In this document: positions 44,829-53,697 of the stretch, in pieces
Position numbering within the stretch: position 1 is the first letter of the stretch
Layout: the number at the start of each line of letters is the position of its first letter
Notes under the pieces: model-generated
Seen by the model: only the letters and a program-made list of their open reading frames with translations
The model's database searches: none
Told to the model about the DNA's origin: nothing
Assembly (NCBI RefSeq): GCF_003056355.1
Contig: NZ_PYVW01000019.1
Span: 29,339 to 93,338 of the forward strand
DNA: 64,000 bases
Reading direction: 5' to 3'
Source: Devosia naphthalenivorans
Lineage (GTDB): Bacteria; Pseudomonadota; Alphaproteobacteria; Rhizobiales; Devosiaceae
Position numbers and translations under genes: made by a program

Positions 44829-44994
44829 GCGCCTTTGGTATAAGCAGCTCCTAATGAGACCTGTGCCCGGAGATGCGATTCTGTTGCTTTCCGCGGCTTT
44901 AGCGGTTTTTCGTGCGAGGGCCTGCCTGATGGGGGGATTTGGAGCGTACCGTATTTCGACCGGACAGTTGGCATAGCTGATTAGGCATGCGCCT

Positions 44995-45370
44995 ATGAGT
45001 ACGACTATGTCCAGGAATTCCGATGAGCCGTTTCGACGGGTCGAGGTCATTACTTCCGTACAGTGTCGTCGACGCTGGTCAGTCGCCGAGAAGGTTCGAC
45101 TGGTGGAAGAAGCCATGCAGCCGGGCATGAGCATTTCCTGTAGGGCACGGCAGGCCGGCATACCCCATCCCAACTCTTTGCCTGGAAGCGCCGCATGCTC
45201 GAAGGTGGCCATCTGGCCGTTCAGGCTGATGAAGATGTTGTGGGTGCCCCCTAGGTGCGCGAACTCGAGAAACGGGTGCGTGATCTCGAGCGCATGCTGG
45301 GCAAGCAGATCATGGAAGCCGAGATCCTCAAGGAAGCCCTGCATCTCGCGCGCCCAAAGAATGTATGACC
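44995..45370 (+). mobile_element. IS3-family orfA remnant
   Basis: The ATG at 44995 starts an IS2/IS3-type OrfA with a helix-turn-helix (CRRRWSVAEKVRLVEEAMQPGMSISCRARQAGI). A one-base shift at about 45167 moves homology to the neighbouring frame (QLFAWKRRMLEGG, then VRELEKRVRDLERMLGKQIMEAEILKEALHLARPKN), with a stop in between. No orfB transposase follows. The element is dead. Confidence 0.75.
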
Positions 45371-45491
45371 TGCCCCGCCCGGGAAAGGATCGATTTCGTT
45401 CTGACGAGGGCAGTCCGCCTAAATGTACCCGGTCTTCTCACCACCATAAATAGGTGCGCTCCACCATCCACTTCAGCATTCATATTTTCGC

Positions 45492-45565
45492 TTGACATGT
45501 ACGGGTGCACTCCATAGCGTTGGGAGCGTTCCCAATTCTCCAGTAAGTGGGAAGGAACGCTCTAA
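45492..45565 (+). promoter_or_regulatory. Promoter with LacI-type operators before the peptide-type ABC transporter
   Basis: A consensus -35 box TTGACA (45492-45497) is followed after 17 bases by TAGCGT (45515-45520), a weak -10. Directly after it lies TGGGAGCGTTCCCA (45521-45534), a near-perfect 14-base palindrome with a central CG, the form of LacI-family operators. A second related site, AGGAACGCTCT (45553-45563), shares the inverted half GAGCGTTCC/GGAACGCTC. A repressor here would block transcription start. The LacI protein at 55761-56825 is the obvious candidate. Confidence 0.65.
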
Positions 45566-45635
45566 GTCTACGCGACTGGCGCAGCGGCGTCATAAGGCTT
45601 TTTTGCACGCCCGCGGACAAACATAGGGAGGAATA

Positions 45636-47177
45636 ATGCTTAAGCTTTTCACTCGTGGTACAGCAATATTAGGCGCATTGATAAGCATGTCATCGCCGGT
45701 AGTGGTGTTTGCTCAGGACGAGCTAACCCCGATCCGCGGCGGGCTGGTCGTGCAATCGACCGACGTCGAGCCTACAAGCATGGACCCGGGCTTTGGTAAC
45801 GCACCCGGCAAGGATATCATCGCGTTCCGCACTATTTATGAGAATCTTTTCTATCAAAGCGGCGATGGCACCCTCGTTCCTCAGCTTGCGACGGAATGGA
45901 CGATCGCCGATGATGGATTGTCCATCGATTTCAAAATCCGCGAAGGTGTGACGTTCCATGACGGCACCACGCTCGATGCGGCTGCCGTAGCGTACAATTT
46001 CAACCGCTCCATCGACCCGGCTATCGGAACGCGAAACGCCACCTTCCTAGGTGACTTGGCGGGCGCAGAAGTTCTGGGTGAATATGACCTGAGGCTGACG
46101 CTCAAGCAGCCATCTTCGATTGTTATCTCCAGTATTGCTAATGAAATGGGGATGATTGCATCTCCCACCGCTATGGAGGCCTTGGGCGCCGACTTCGCCC
46201 GAAATCCAGTGGGAACTGGGCCGTTCAAGTTCGACAGATGGCAGAGCGGCGACCGCATCGAATTCTCGCGATACGACGGTTACTGGGGCAAGGACGAGAA
46301 TGGCGAGCAGCTTCCCTATTTGGATCGAGTAGAACTGCGGATCATTGTTGACGCGGTCACAAAGGTGATTGCCGCAGAATCCGGCGCGGTGCATCTCGTA
46401 GACACGGTTCAGCCGCGCGACTACCAGCGGATCGAGGATAATCCAGAACTTGAGCTCGTTCCGAACATCGCGACCAATTACAATCTTCTATCGTTCAACC
46501 AGACCCGGCCGCCGTTTGATAACGTCTTGCTGCGCAAGGCGCTCACCGCCGCTATTGACCGCGACCTGATACTCCAAGTGATCTATCCCGGTACGGGCAT
46601 GGTCATGCATGGGATCTTCCCTGACTATGCTCAGGAATATAACCCTGACTTGAAGGACTACGAATTCAATCCCGAACGTGCTGCCGAGCTCTACAAGGAA
46701 TCCGGCTATTCCGGGCCGCCGCTGACCATGACCCTGATCCAGCGTGACCCTGACACCACGATTTCCCAGATTCTGCAGTCCCAGTGGGAAGCTGCTGGTA
46801 TCCCAATCCAGATCGAACTCCTCGAGCGCCTTGCCTGGACCGACAAAGTCTACGGGCATGATTATGAGCTTGCGCTCCATAGGCTGACCGGGCCACGCGC
46901 CAATAGCGACATTCCGAACCGTTACGGCCGGGATGCCGGCGCCGACCATACCGGTCAGACGGCGCTCTTCGACGTCGTGGACAAAATCCGCACAACCATC
47001 CCTGACGACGAACGCAACGGCTACTACCGCGAGCTTCAGCAAATCATTGTCGATGAAGCGATCCAAATGCCGTTGGTCGGCCAGCGCGAGCATGTGATCG
47101 CCAGCAAGAAAGTTATGGGCCTCTCGAGAGAGCTGAACGGTAACTGGCTGCTGTCCGCGGCGTGGCTACAGCAATAA
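45636..47177 (+). CDS. Dipeptide/oligopeptide-type ABC transporter substrate-binding protein
   Basis: This is a 513-residue family 5 extracellular binding protein. The signal peptide (LFTRGTAILGALISMSSPVVVFAQ) is followed by the SBP_bac_5 domain. It shows TDVEPTSMDPGFG, LATEWTIADDGLSIDFKIREGVTFHDGT, NPVGTGPFKFDRWQSGDRIEF and LRKALTAAIDRDLI. GGGAGGA precedes the ATG. The family binds peptides but also opines, chelators, sugar oligomers and other acids. The four transporter genes and CoA-handling enzymes that follow suggest an organic-acid ligand. Transcription probably starts at the LacI-controlled promoter just upstream. Confidence 0.93.
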   Translation: MLKLFTRGTAILGALISMSSPVVVFAQDELTPIRGGLVVQSTDVEPTSMDPGFGNAPGKDIIAFRTIYENLFYQSGDGTLVPQLATEWTIADDGLSIDFKIREGVTFHDGTTLDAAAVAYNFNRSIDPAIGTRNATFLGDLAGAEVLGEYDLRLTLKQPSSIVISSIANEMGMIASPTAMEALGADFARNPVGTGPFKFDRWQSGDRIEFSRYDGYWGKDENGEQLPYLDRVELRIIVDAVTKVIAAESGAVHLVDTVQPRDYQRIEDNPELELVPNIATNYNLLSFNQTRPPFDNVLLRKALTAAIDRDLILQVIYPGTGMVMHGIFPDYAQEYNPDLKDYEFNPERAAELYKESGYSGPPLTMTLIQRDPDTTISQILQSQWEAAGIPIQIELLERLAWTDKVYGHDYELALHRLTGPRANSDIPNRYGRDAGADHTGQTALFDVVDKIRTTIPDDERNGYYRELQQIIVDEAIQMPLVGQREHVIASKKVMGLSRELNGNWLLSAAWLQQ

Positions 47178-47193
47178 GGGCTGGATTGCACCC

Positions 47194-48201
47194 ATGACCG
47201 ACACCAGACCCGTACTCGCCGAGCTTCAAGACGTGAGCGTTAGTTTCACCAAGGGAAACGTCACTGCTCACGTTGTCGACAGCATCAATTTGAGCATCAA
47301 AGAAGGGGAAACAGTTGCCCTGATCGGTGAGTCGGGCTCTGGCAAGTCCGTCACAAGCCTTGCCATCATGCATCTGCTTCCTCGAGCCAAGATCGATGGC
47401 AAAATCATGTGGCACGGAAAGGAGGGCGCCAGGAATCTCCTGGCGCTTTCCACCAGGGAGATGCGTTCGTTTCGCGGCGGCTCCATTGGCATGATTTTTC
47501 AGGAGCCGATGACCTCGCTGAACCCTCTCTTCAAGATAGGCGACCAGATCGCGGAAGCGGCCAGGCTTCATCGACCGGTCAGCCGGCAGGAGGCGCGTCA
47601 GATCGCCGAAGATTCGCTGCGCCTGGTCGGAATCCCGGAACCGAGAGGAAGGCTCAACACCTATCCATTCGAAATGTCTGGCGGCATGCGGCAGCGCGTC
47701 ATGATCGCCATGAGTCTAGTCTGTCGTCCCGCACTTCTGATTGCGGACGAACCCACGACGGCGCTGGACGTGACCATCCAGGCCCAGATTCTCGAACTGC
47801 TGCGACGCCTGCAGGAGGAACTAGGCATGTCTATGCTGTTCATCACACACGACTTTGGCGTAGTGGCCGAGATCGCGGAGCGCATTGCAGTGATGTATGC
47901 CGGTCAGATAGTGGAGCAAGGTGCTACCCAGCAAATCCTTGAAAATCCGGTCCACCCGTATACCCGGGCCCTGCTGAACGCAATTCCGCGGCTGGACAAG
48001 CGATCCGCGCGGCTGGCGTCTATCGAAGGCGTCGTGCCTGATCCCAGGGCCCTTCCTCCGGGCTGTCGTTTCGCGACGCGCTGCCAGTTCGCGGTGCCAG
48101 ACCTATGCACTTCGCAGCCGCCGCCCTTGAGTGAGCTGCAGGACGGCCATGCTGTACGCTGTGCCCGCTGGCCTGAGTTTGCGAGGGTGGAATATGCCTG
48201 A
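47194..48201 (+). CDS. Peptide-type ABC transporter ATPase (DppD-like)
   Basis: This 335-residue ATPase of the DppD/OppD type energises uptake. It has Walker A GESGSGKS, the Q-loop [11 protein letters not shown], signature [11 protein letters not shown], Walker [13 protein letters not shown] and the switch His in FITHDFGV. The C-terminal oligopeptide extension carries the Cys pattern of the family ([17 protein letters not shown]), which in some members holds an iron-sulfur cluster. It starts 16 bases after the binding protein and overlaps the next ATPase by 8 bases. Confidence 0.94.
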   Translation: MTDTRPVLAELQDVSVSFTKGNVTAHVVDSINLSIKEGETVALIGESGSGKSVTSLAIMHLLPRAKIDGKIMWHGKEGARNLLALSTREMRSFRGGSIGMIFQEPMTSLNPLFKIGDQIAEAARLHRPVSRQEARQIAEDSLRLVGIPEPRGRLNTYPFEMSGGMRQRVMIAMSLVCRPALLIADEPTTALDVTIQAQILELLRRLQEELGMSMLFITHDFGVVAEIAERIAVMYAGQIVEQGATQQILENPVHPYTRALLNAIPRLDKRSARLASIEGVVPDPRALPPGCRFATRCQFAVPDLCTSQPPPLSELQDGHAVRCARWPEFARVEYA

Positions 48202-49183
48202 TCAATTTAACGTACTGCTTGAAGTCAGGAATGTGCGGAAATTCTTTGGTGTGCGCGGCAAATCCGTGCTGCCGACTGCCAAATATGTGCAGGCTGTCAA
48301 TGAGGTGAACTTCAGTGTCCGGCGCGGAGAAGTCTTTTCGGTTGTAGGTGAAAGTGGCTCCGGCAAAACCACCCTTGGTCAGATGCTAATCCGGCTCCTC
48401 GATCCCAGCGATGGCGAGATCATGTTTGACGGCGTTGACCTAATGACTCTCGACGACCAGCAGATGCGCAGGGCGCGCAAGCGCATGCAGATCATTTTTC
48501 AGGATCCGTATTCGTCCTTAAACCCATACATGACGGTAGGCGATGCCATTGGCGAAGTGCTGGAAGTGCACGGGATCACTAAGACTACTGCCGAGCGGGA
48601 CCAGCGCGTTGACGACCTTCTCGAAACGGTGGGGCTACGGTCGGCGACGTCGGTACGGTACCCGCACGAATTCTCGGGCGGCCAACGTCAGCGCATTGCG
48701 ATTGCTCGTGCCATTGCCGCGAACCCGGAATTTCTGGTTGCTGACGAGCCGGTTTCGGCACTCGATGTTTCAGTTCAGGCGCAGATTCTTAATTTGATAT
48801 CGGACCTGCGGGCGAGCATGGGCCTCACCATGGTGTTCATCTCGCACGATCTTGCCGTGGTGCGGCACATAGCCGACCGGGTCGCGGTGATGTATCTCGG
48901 CCGAATTATGGAAATTGCCGATGTGGACGAGTTCTTCGACCGGCCGCTCCATCCCTATAGCCAGGCTCTGTTGTCGGCGGTGCCAACGCCGGACATCCGG
49001 CGGTCCAAACAGCGACAGGTGCTATCGGGCGAGATAGCGTCGCCGATGTCGCCGCCATCAGGCTGCGTGTTCCGGACGCGGTGTCCTCATGCAATCGAGG
49101 CCTGTGCCGGCGTGGTGCCACCGCTTGAGCTGAAGTCAGCGACACGATCAAGCGCATGCATCCGCGATGACCTGCTGAAATAG
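48194..49183 (+). CDS. Peptide-type ABC transporter ATPase (DppF-like)
   Basis: This is the second ATPase, 329 residues. It has Walker A GESGSGKT, Q-loop FQDPYSSLNPYMTV, signature FSGGQRQRIAIARAI, Walker B EFLVADEPVSALD and switch His FISHDLAV. The C-terminal Cys motif is PSGCVFRTRCPHAIEAC. The ATG at 48194 (MPDQFN) overlaps the end of the DppD-like gene; an earlier in-frame ATG at 48131 lies deep inside it. The two ATPases form a heterodimer under the two permeases. Confidence 0.94.
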   Translation: MPDQFNVLLEVRNVRKFFGVRGKSVLPTAKYVQAVNEVNFSVRRGEVFSVVGESGSGKTTLGQMLIRLLDPSDGEIMFDGVDLMTLDDQQMRRARKRMQIIFQDPYSSLNPYMTVGDAIGEVLEVHGITKTTAERDQRVDDLLETVGLRSATSVRYPHEFSGGQRQRIAIARAIAANPEFLVADEPVSALDVSVQAQILNLISDLRASMGLTMVFISHDLAVVRHIADRVAVMYLGRIMEIADVDEFFDRPLHPYSQALLSAVPTPDIRRSKQRQVLSGEIASPMSPPSGCVFRTRCPHAIEACAGVVPPLELKSATRSSACIRDDLLK

Positions 49184-49253
49184 GAAACAAAGGCCGCTCG
49201 ATAGCGACCGCGCAGCAAGCCGCGGCGTCAGGAGAGGATCTGAGGAGGAACGA

Positions 49254-50195
49254 ATGCTAAAGATGCTGATACTGAGGATCATACAATCGATCCCGGTTTT
49301 GGTCATCGTGGGTGCCGTCGTATTCAGCATTGCTGTGGCACTTCCCGGCGATCCAAGTCTCATCATTTTGGGTGAAAACGCGCCCGAGGTTGAAAGGCAG
49401 CGCATCCGTCTTGAGCTTGGCCTGGACAGGCCTGTGCTAGTTCAGTTCGGTGACTGGATGTTTAAGGCGGTGCAGGGCGACATCGGCAAATCCTACAAGA
49501 CGGGTGAGCCGGTAGTGAGCGTGCTGGCGGCGCGGATACCCGTCACCCTGCAACTTGCTTTTCTATCGATGCTGTTCGCCGTGGTTGTCGGCGTGCCACT
49601 CGGCATGATTGCAGCAATCAAGCGCAATAGTTGGGTGGATGCGGTGGTTAGCGTCCTCTCCGTATCGGCGCTGGCAATGCCCTTCTTCTGGGTCGGCATC
49701 CTCCTCATCATGCTTTTCACGCTGAAACTGAGACTGTTACCTCCTTTCGGCTACGTACCCTTCTCGGAAGATCCAGTGCAGAACCTCCGGTTCATGATCA
49801 TGCCGGTTCTGACGCTTGGCTCTGCTTATGTAGCTTTGGTGGCCCGCCAAACCCGTGCCGCGATGGTCCAGGTATTATCGTCTGACTACATCCGCACAGC
49901 CCGTGCGAAGGGTGCGAGCGAACTGCGTGTTGTCACCGTGCATGGCTTCCGCAATGCGCTGGTTGCAATCGTGACCGTGATTGGCCTTCAGTTCGCCGGT
50001 ATGATGGGTGGCGCCGTGGTAACTGAGACCGTGTTCCAACTTCCTGGTCTCGGACGCATGATTACCAATGCCATCTTTGACCGTGACTACGGCTTGATGC
50101 AGGGCGGCGTCCTAGTAGTGGTCCTGGGCGTCATCATCGTCAACCTTCTCACCGACATGGCCTATTGGCTGCTTGACCCAAGGATTCAGCGATGA
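49254..50195 (+). CDS. Peptide-type ABC transporter permease (DppB-like)
   Basis: This 313-residue permease has six predicted membrane segments. It opens with the typical ILRIIQSIPVLVIVGAVVFSI and has LPGDPSLIILG, LGLDRPVLVQFGDW and the EAA-type coupling loop near DYIRTARAKGASELRVVTVHGFRNAL. AGGAGGA precedes the ATG. The stop overlaps the next permease start (ATGA). Confidence 0.94.
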   Translation: MLKMLILRIIQSIPVLVIVGAVVFSIAVALPGDPSLIILGENAPEVERQRIRLELGLDRPVLVQFGDWMFKAVQGDIGKSYKTGEPVVSVLAARIPVTLQLAFLSMLFAVVVGVPLGMIAAIKRNSWVDAVVSVLSVSALAMPFFWVGILLIMLFTLKLRLLPPFGYVPFSEDPVQNLRFMIMPVLTLGSAYVALVARQTRAAMVQVLSSDYIRTARAKGASELRVVTVHGFRNALVAIVTVIGLQFAGMMGGAVVTETVFQLPGLGRMITNAIFDRDYGLMQGGVLVVVLGVIIVNLLTDMAYWLLDPRIQR

Positions 50196-51082
50196 GCGTC
50201 ATATCGTCTAAAGCCGTGACTTTGGGTAAGGCCGAACCAAAACGTCGACAGAACCGGCTGTTAATGACGCTAAGGGGTGTCTTCAGCCACCGCTTGGGAA
50301 TGATTGGTGGCACGGTGATCGTCTTCCTCGTGATCTGTGCATTGCTGGCGTCCGTCATCGCTCCCTATTCGCCATTTACGATCAATTACACGGCGATACT
50401 TAAGCCGCCCAGCCTGGAGTACTGGTTTGGCACCGATGAGCTGGGCAGGGATATACTGTCCCGCATTCTCTACGGCAGCCAGGCATCTCTCCAGGTTATG
50501 GCCATGTCTATAGCCGGGGCACTGGTGATCGGATCGGCGGTCGGACTGGTTGCTGGCTATCTCGGCGGATGGGTTGATGAAGTCATCATGCGCGTGGTCG
50601 ATGGGCTGCTCAGCTTTCCGGCTATCGTATTGGCACTGGCCATCGTGGCGGCCCTCGGGCCAAGCTTGACCAACGCAATCATCGCCATCGCGGTTGTCAA
50701 CGTCCCTGATTTCGCCCGCCTTGTACGAGGGCAGGTCGTGGCCATACGGCGCTACGAATATGTGCAGGCGGCCAAAGCCATCGGAATGTCTCCAGCCAGG
50801 TTGATGTGGCGCCATGTCTGGCCCAGCGTCCGCGGGAGTGTAATCATCTATTCGACGCTCAAAGCGGCGCAGGCCATCATTACCGAAAGTGCCCTGTCGT
50901 TTCTTGGACTCGGCGTGCAGCCGCCGTGGCCGACATGGGGGTCAATGCTGTCAACCGCCATGCGGTACGGTGACAGCTGGTGGATGAGTGTATTTCCTGG
51001 ACTCGCCATATTCCTGACGGTGCTGGCGCTGAATCTTCTGGGAGATGCATTGAGGGATGTTCTCGACGCCACGACCAATTGA
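50192..51082 (+). CDS. Peptide-type ABC transporter permease (DppC-like)
   Basis: This 296-residue permease is the partner of the DppB-like protein. It has an N-terminal cytoplasmic stretch and one membrane helix, then WFGTDELGRDILSRILYGSQ, five more helices and the coupling loop EYVQAAKAIGMSPARLMWRHVWPS. The end is LSFLGLGVQPPWPTWGSML and LNLLGDALRDVLD. It completes the transporter. About 100 bases separate it from the first CoA-transferase gene. Confidence 0.94.
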   Translation: MSVISSKAVTLGKAEPKRRQNRLLMTLRGVFSHRLGMIGGTVIVFLVICALLASVIAPYSPFTINYTAILKPPSLEYWFGTDELGRDILSRILYGSQASLQVMAMSIAGALVIGSAVGLVAGYLGGWVDEVIMRVVDGLLSFPAIVLALAIVAALGPSLTNAIIAIAVVNVPDFARLVRGQVVAIRRYEYVQAAKAIGMSPARLMWRHVWPSVRGSVIIYSTLKAAQAIITESALSFLGLGVQPPWPTWGSMLSTAMRYGDSWWMSVFPGLAIFLTVLALNLLGDALRDVLDATTN

Positions 51083-51181
51083 GGCGCCGCGAACACATTA
51101 GTTGTCTCGCAATTTTGTTGTCATGCAGCAAACAGGAGCGGTCAGACACGGCCGGTTCTGAAATGGAAGGAACCATGTCTA

Positions 51182-52369
51182 ATGCTACTGGAAGGCTTGA
51201 GTGTCATCGAATGGAGTGATGACCTTGCATCACAGTTTGCATCACGGCTGCTTGGAGATCTTGGCGCACAAGTGCTCAAGTTCGAGCCGCCAGGAGGCAG
51301 CGTGATCCGAAAAAAAGGGCCGATGTGGCCGGGTCAGGAGAACGCTCCGGAAGCCGGCATTTTGTTCGACTTTCTGAACGCTGGAAAAATCTGCCGCTCG
51401 ATAGATCCGCAGAGTTCAACCGATGTGGCAATCTTCGAACGAGCCTTGGCTGGGGCCAATGTCCTGGTGCAATCGGGTCTCGATGCCGCTTTCGCCAGCG
51501 GGGGACTTTCCGTCTCGCAGCTCAGGGACCGCTTCCCGCAGCTGGTTGTGGTGTCTATTACGCCCTTCGGCGTAGATGCTGACGCGGGCCAATACCAGCC
51601 GATGTCCGAATTTGTGCTGCAGCACCATGTTGGTGTGGCCCATGCGATGGCACGTCCGGTCAGCAATCCGGAGGCTCAGCCGCCACTCGCGGCAGCTGAT
51701 CACGAGGGACCGCTCGCCGTCGGTGTCTGTGGTGCCCTCGCGGCCGCATGGGGGCTACTGGTCGTTCAGGCGGGCGGCAAGGCACCTCAGATCGACTTGG
51801 CGAGCCAGGATTTTTACGCCCAAGTCCTGCTCGACGACTTTTCTCAGTTCGCCCAGGGTAAAACCAAGTTCTCCCGAGATCGTAAGGATAATCCCAATGT
51901 CGCGCCGGCCGGCGGGATCAGCTGGCTGCTGCCGGCGCAGGATGGCTTCATAATGGTATCGCCGCGGGAGGAACATCAGTGGCAGCGTTGGCTTGTCGTT
52001 TTGGATCATCCAGCCTGGGCTGGCGAGGCAGCCTTGTGCGGATCGGTAGCCATTCGCAAGCAGAATTGGGCCAAGCTGCGCGACCTCATGGGCGAGTGGA
52101 GCCGCCGTCTGCCGGCGGCCGAGCTCGCCGCCCGGGCACAGAAGCAGAAGGTCGCCTGCTTCCCGGTTAGCACGCCAGCCGAATTGCTCAAGAACGCACA
52201 ACTGCATCATCGGAGATTCTTCGATCTTCTGGTGTCACCGGGGGGCGGCGCTGTCCGTATTCCGGGCCTGCCCTTTCAGATAGTCGATAGCTCTGGCCGC
52301 CAGCTGCTGCGCGAGCGGGTCGTGCAGCGGCCGCGGACCGAAGCCTTGGAGTCCAGCAATTATGAATAA
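51182..52369 (+). CDS. CaiB/BaiF family CoA-transferase, subunit 1
   Basis: This 395-residue class III CoA-transferase moves CoA between organic acids. Its N-terminus LLEGLSVIEWSDDLASQFASRLLGDLGAQVLKFEPPGG is typical. The catalytic Asp is likely in LAAADHEGPLAVG (about residue 175), though the region departs from the usual LxxGxPxxxGxxxxD pattern. GGAAGGA lies before the ATG at 51182; an ATG at 51174 is out of frame. It overlaps the next CoA-transferase by 8 bases, so a heteromer like those of mesaconate/citramalate or benzylsuccinate metabolism is plausible. Confidence 0.88.
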   Translation: MLLEGLSVIEWSDDLASQFASRLLGDLGAQVLKFEPPGGSVIRKKGPMWPGQENAPEAGILFDFLNAGKICRSIDPQSSTDVAIFERALAGANVLVQSGLDAAFASGGLSVSQLRDRFPQLVVVSITPFGVDADAGQYQPMSEFVLQHHVGVAHAMARPVSNPEAQPPLAAADHEGPLAVGVCGALAAAWGLLVVQAGGKAPQIDLASQDFYAQVLLDDFSQFAQGKTKFSRDRKDNPNVAPAGGISWLLPAQDGFIMVSPREEHQWQRWLVVLDHPAWAGEAALCGSVAIRKQNWAKLRDLMGEWSRRLPAAELAARAQKQKVACFPVSTPAELLKNAQLHHRRFFDLLVSPGGGAVRIPGLPFQIVDSSGRQLLRERVVQRPRTEALESSNYE

Positions 52370-53585
52370 GATCGAACGCGATCTGTCGGCGGGCGAGCAC
52401 ACGCCGAACAGCCCGGATGATGACAAGAAGCCGCTGCGCGGTCTTAGGATCATCGATTTCAGCTGGGTGGTTGCTGGCCCAATGACAACCAAGATGCTGG
52501 GCGCAATGGGTGCCGAGGTCATCAAGATCGAATCCCTTACGCGCCCCGAACACAAGCAGCGCTCCGGAATCTTCCGCATCCTCAACAACAACAAGCGCAG
52601 CTGCACCATCGATATCAGCAGCGCGGCGGGCCAAGCACTGCTGCACCGGCTAGTAGCAATGAGCGATATCGTCGTCGAAAATTTCTCCTCCAGCGTTCTG
52701 AAAAAAAATCATCTCGGCTACGAGGACCTGCGCCAGGTACGTCCGGATTTGATCTTCGTCTCGGCTTCGGGTGTGGGGCGGACCGGACCGGAAAGCGACG
52801 CTCTGGCCTATGGCACGCTGCTGCAGGCCTATAGCGGTCGGGGCGGACTCATTGGCAAGCCCAACGAGCTCATAGAGGCCATGGGCATTCTGCCGATCTG
52901 GACCGATCCGGTGACGGCCATGTGGGAGACCTTCGCTGTTCTCTCGGCTATCTATCATCGGCGCAGGACCGGGAAAGGCAGTTTTGTCGATCTCTCCATG
53001 CTGGAAGCCACCGTGGCTTTGCTCCCCGAAGCCCTAATGCGCCTGTCTGCCGGCGTTGGAGGACGTGGCCCGGGGGGCGACTACGACGGGGAATCGGCGC
53101 CCGGCGGATGCTTCAGATGCAGCGGCGACGATGCCTGGATTGGGCTGTCGGTGCGCGATGACGCCGAGTGGCAGTCGCTGTGCCAAGTCTTGGGTCATTC
53201 GAGCCTCGCTGCCCTTTATCCGACACATCAGGCACGGCTCGATGATGCGGAGGCGATTCACGCGGTAATTGCCGCATGGTGCCGGGAACAGCAGGCTACC
53301 GCTGCCGCGACACTATTGCGGCAAGCCGGCGTCCCGGCGGCAGTCACGCGCAGCTTCGACCAAGTGTTTTCAGACCCCGAAATTCAGAGGCGCGGTGTCT
53401 TCGCCCAGCTCCCCGATGGTTCGCACAACTACACTCTGCCATGGCGCGACGCCGACACCGGCTGGCGCGGCGACCTGACGCCACCCCCGGAACTGGGCGC
53501 CGACAACGACTACGTGCTTAAGCAACTTCTCGGGCTTTCGGATCAGGAATACGACGAACTGCTCGCGCCGGAGATCCTTGCGTGA
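52362..53585 (+). CDS. CaiB/BaiF family CoA-transferase, subunit 2
   Basis: This 407-residue class III CoA-transferase has a standard layout: GLRIIDFSWVVAGPMTTKMLGAMGAEVIKIES, KRSCTIDISSAAGQALLHRL, DIVVENFSSSVL, FVSASGVGRTGPES and the catalytic-Asp block WTDPVTAMWETFAVLSAIYHRRRTGKGSFVDLSMLEA. It has an N-terminal extension of about 20 residues. It overlaps subunit 1 by 8 bases. The acid it activates is unknown; the hydratase and CitE-like lyase nearby suggest a branched or unsaturated dicarboxylate. Confidence 0.92.
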   Translation: MNKIERDLSAGEHTPNSPDDDKKPLRGLRIIDFSWVVAGPMTTKMLGAMGAEVIKIESLTRPEHKQRSGIFRILNNNKRSCTIDISSAAGQALLHRLVAMSDIVVENFSSSVLKKNHLGYEDLRQVRPDLIFVSASGVGRTGPESDALAYGTLLQAYSGRGGLIGKPNELIEAMGILPIWTDPVTAMWETFAVLSAIYHRRRTGKGSFVDLSMLEATVALLPEALMRLSAGVGGRGPGGDYDGESAPGGCFRCSGDDAWIGLSVRDDAEWQSLCQVLGHSSLAALYPTHQARLDDAEAIHAVIAAWCREQQATAAATLLRQAGVPAAVTRSFDQVFSDPEIQRRGVFAQLPDGSHNYTLPWRDADTGWRGDLTPPPELGADNDYVLKQLLGLSDQEYDELLAPEILA

Positions 53586-53697
53586 CCGCCTGCACTTCAG
53601 GACGGCGGGGTTCTGACCCACGCCGTCGCCTGGAACTGGGACCCGCAGACCCGATGCCGAAAGCCGATTCAGACCAACGACGTGGAAGGAAAGACCA

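Larger units (their letters stand above)
42332..44838 (+). mobile_element. IS630-family element interrupted by an IS1111-type element
   Basis: The ends are flanked by TA (42330-42331 and 44839-44840), the usual target of this family. They carry matching inverted repeats of the form CCnnnGGCGCTnnTG (left CCACCGGCGCTTGTG, right CCAAAGGCGCTCATG when read inward). The transposase starts at 42412 and is split at 42903/44253 by the nested element. Without the insert it would be an IS630 of about 1.16 kb. Confidence 0.82.
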
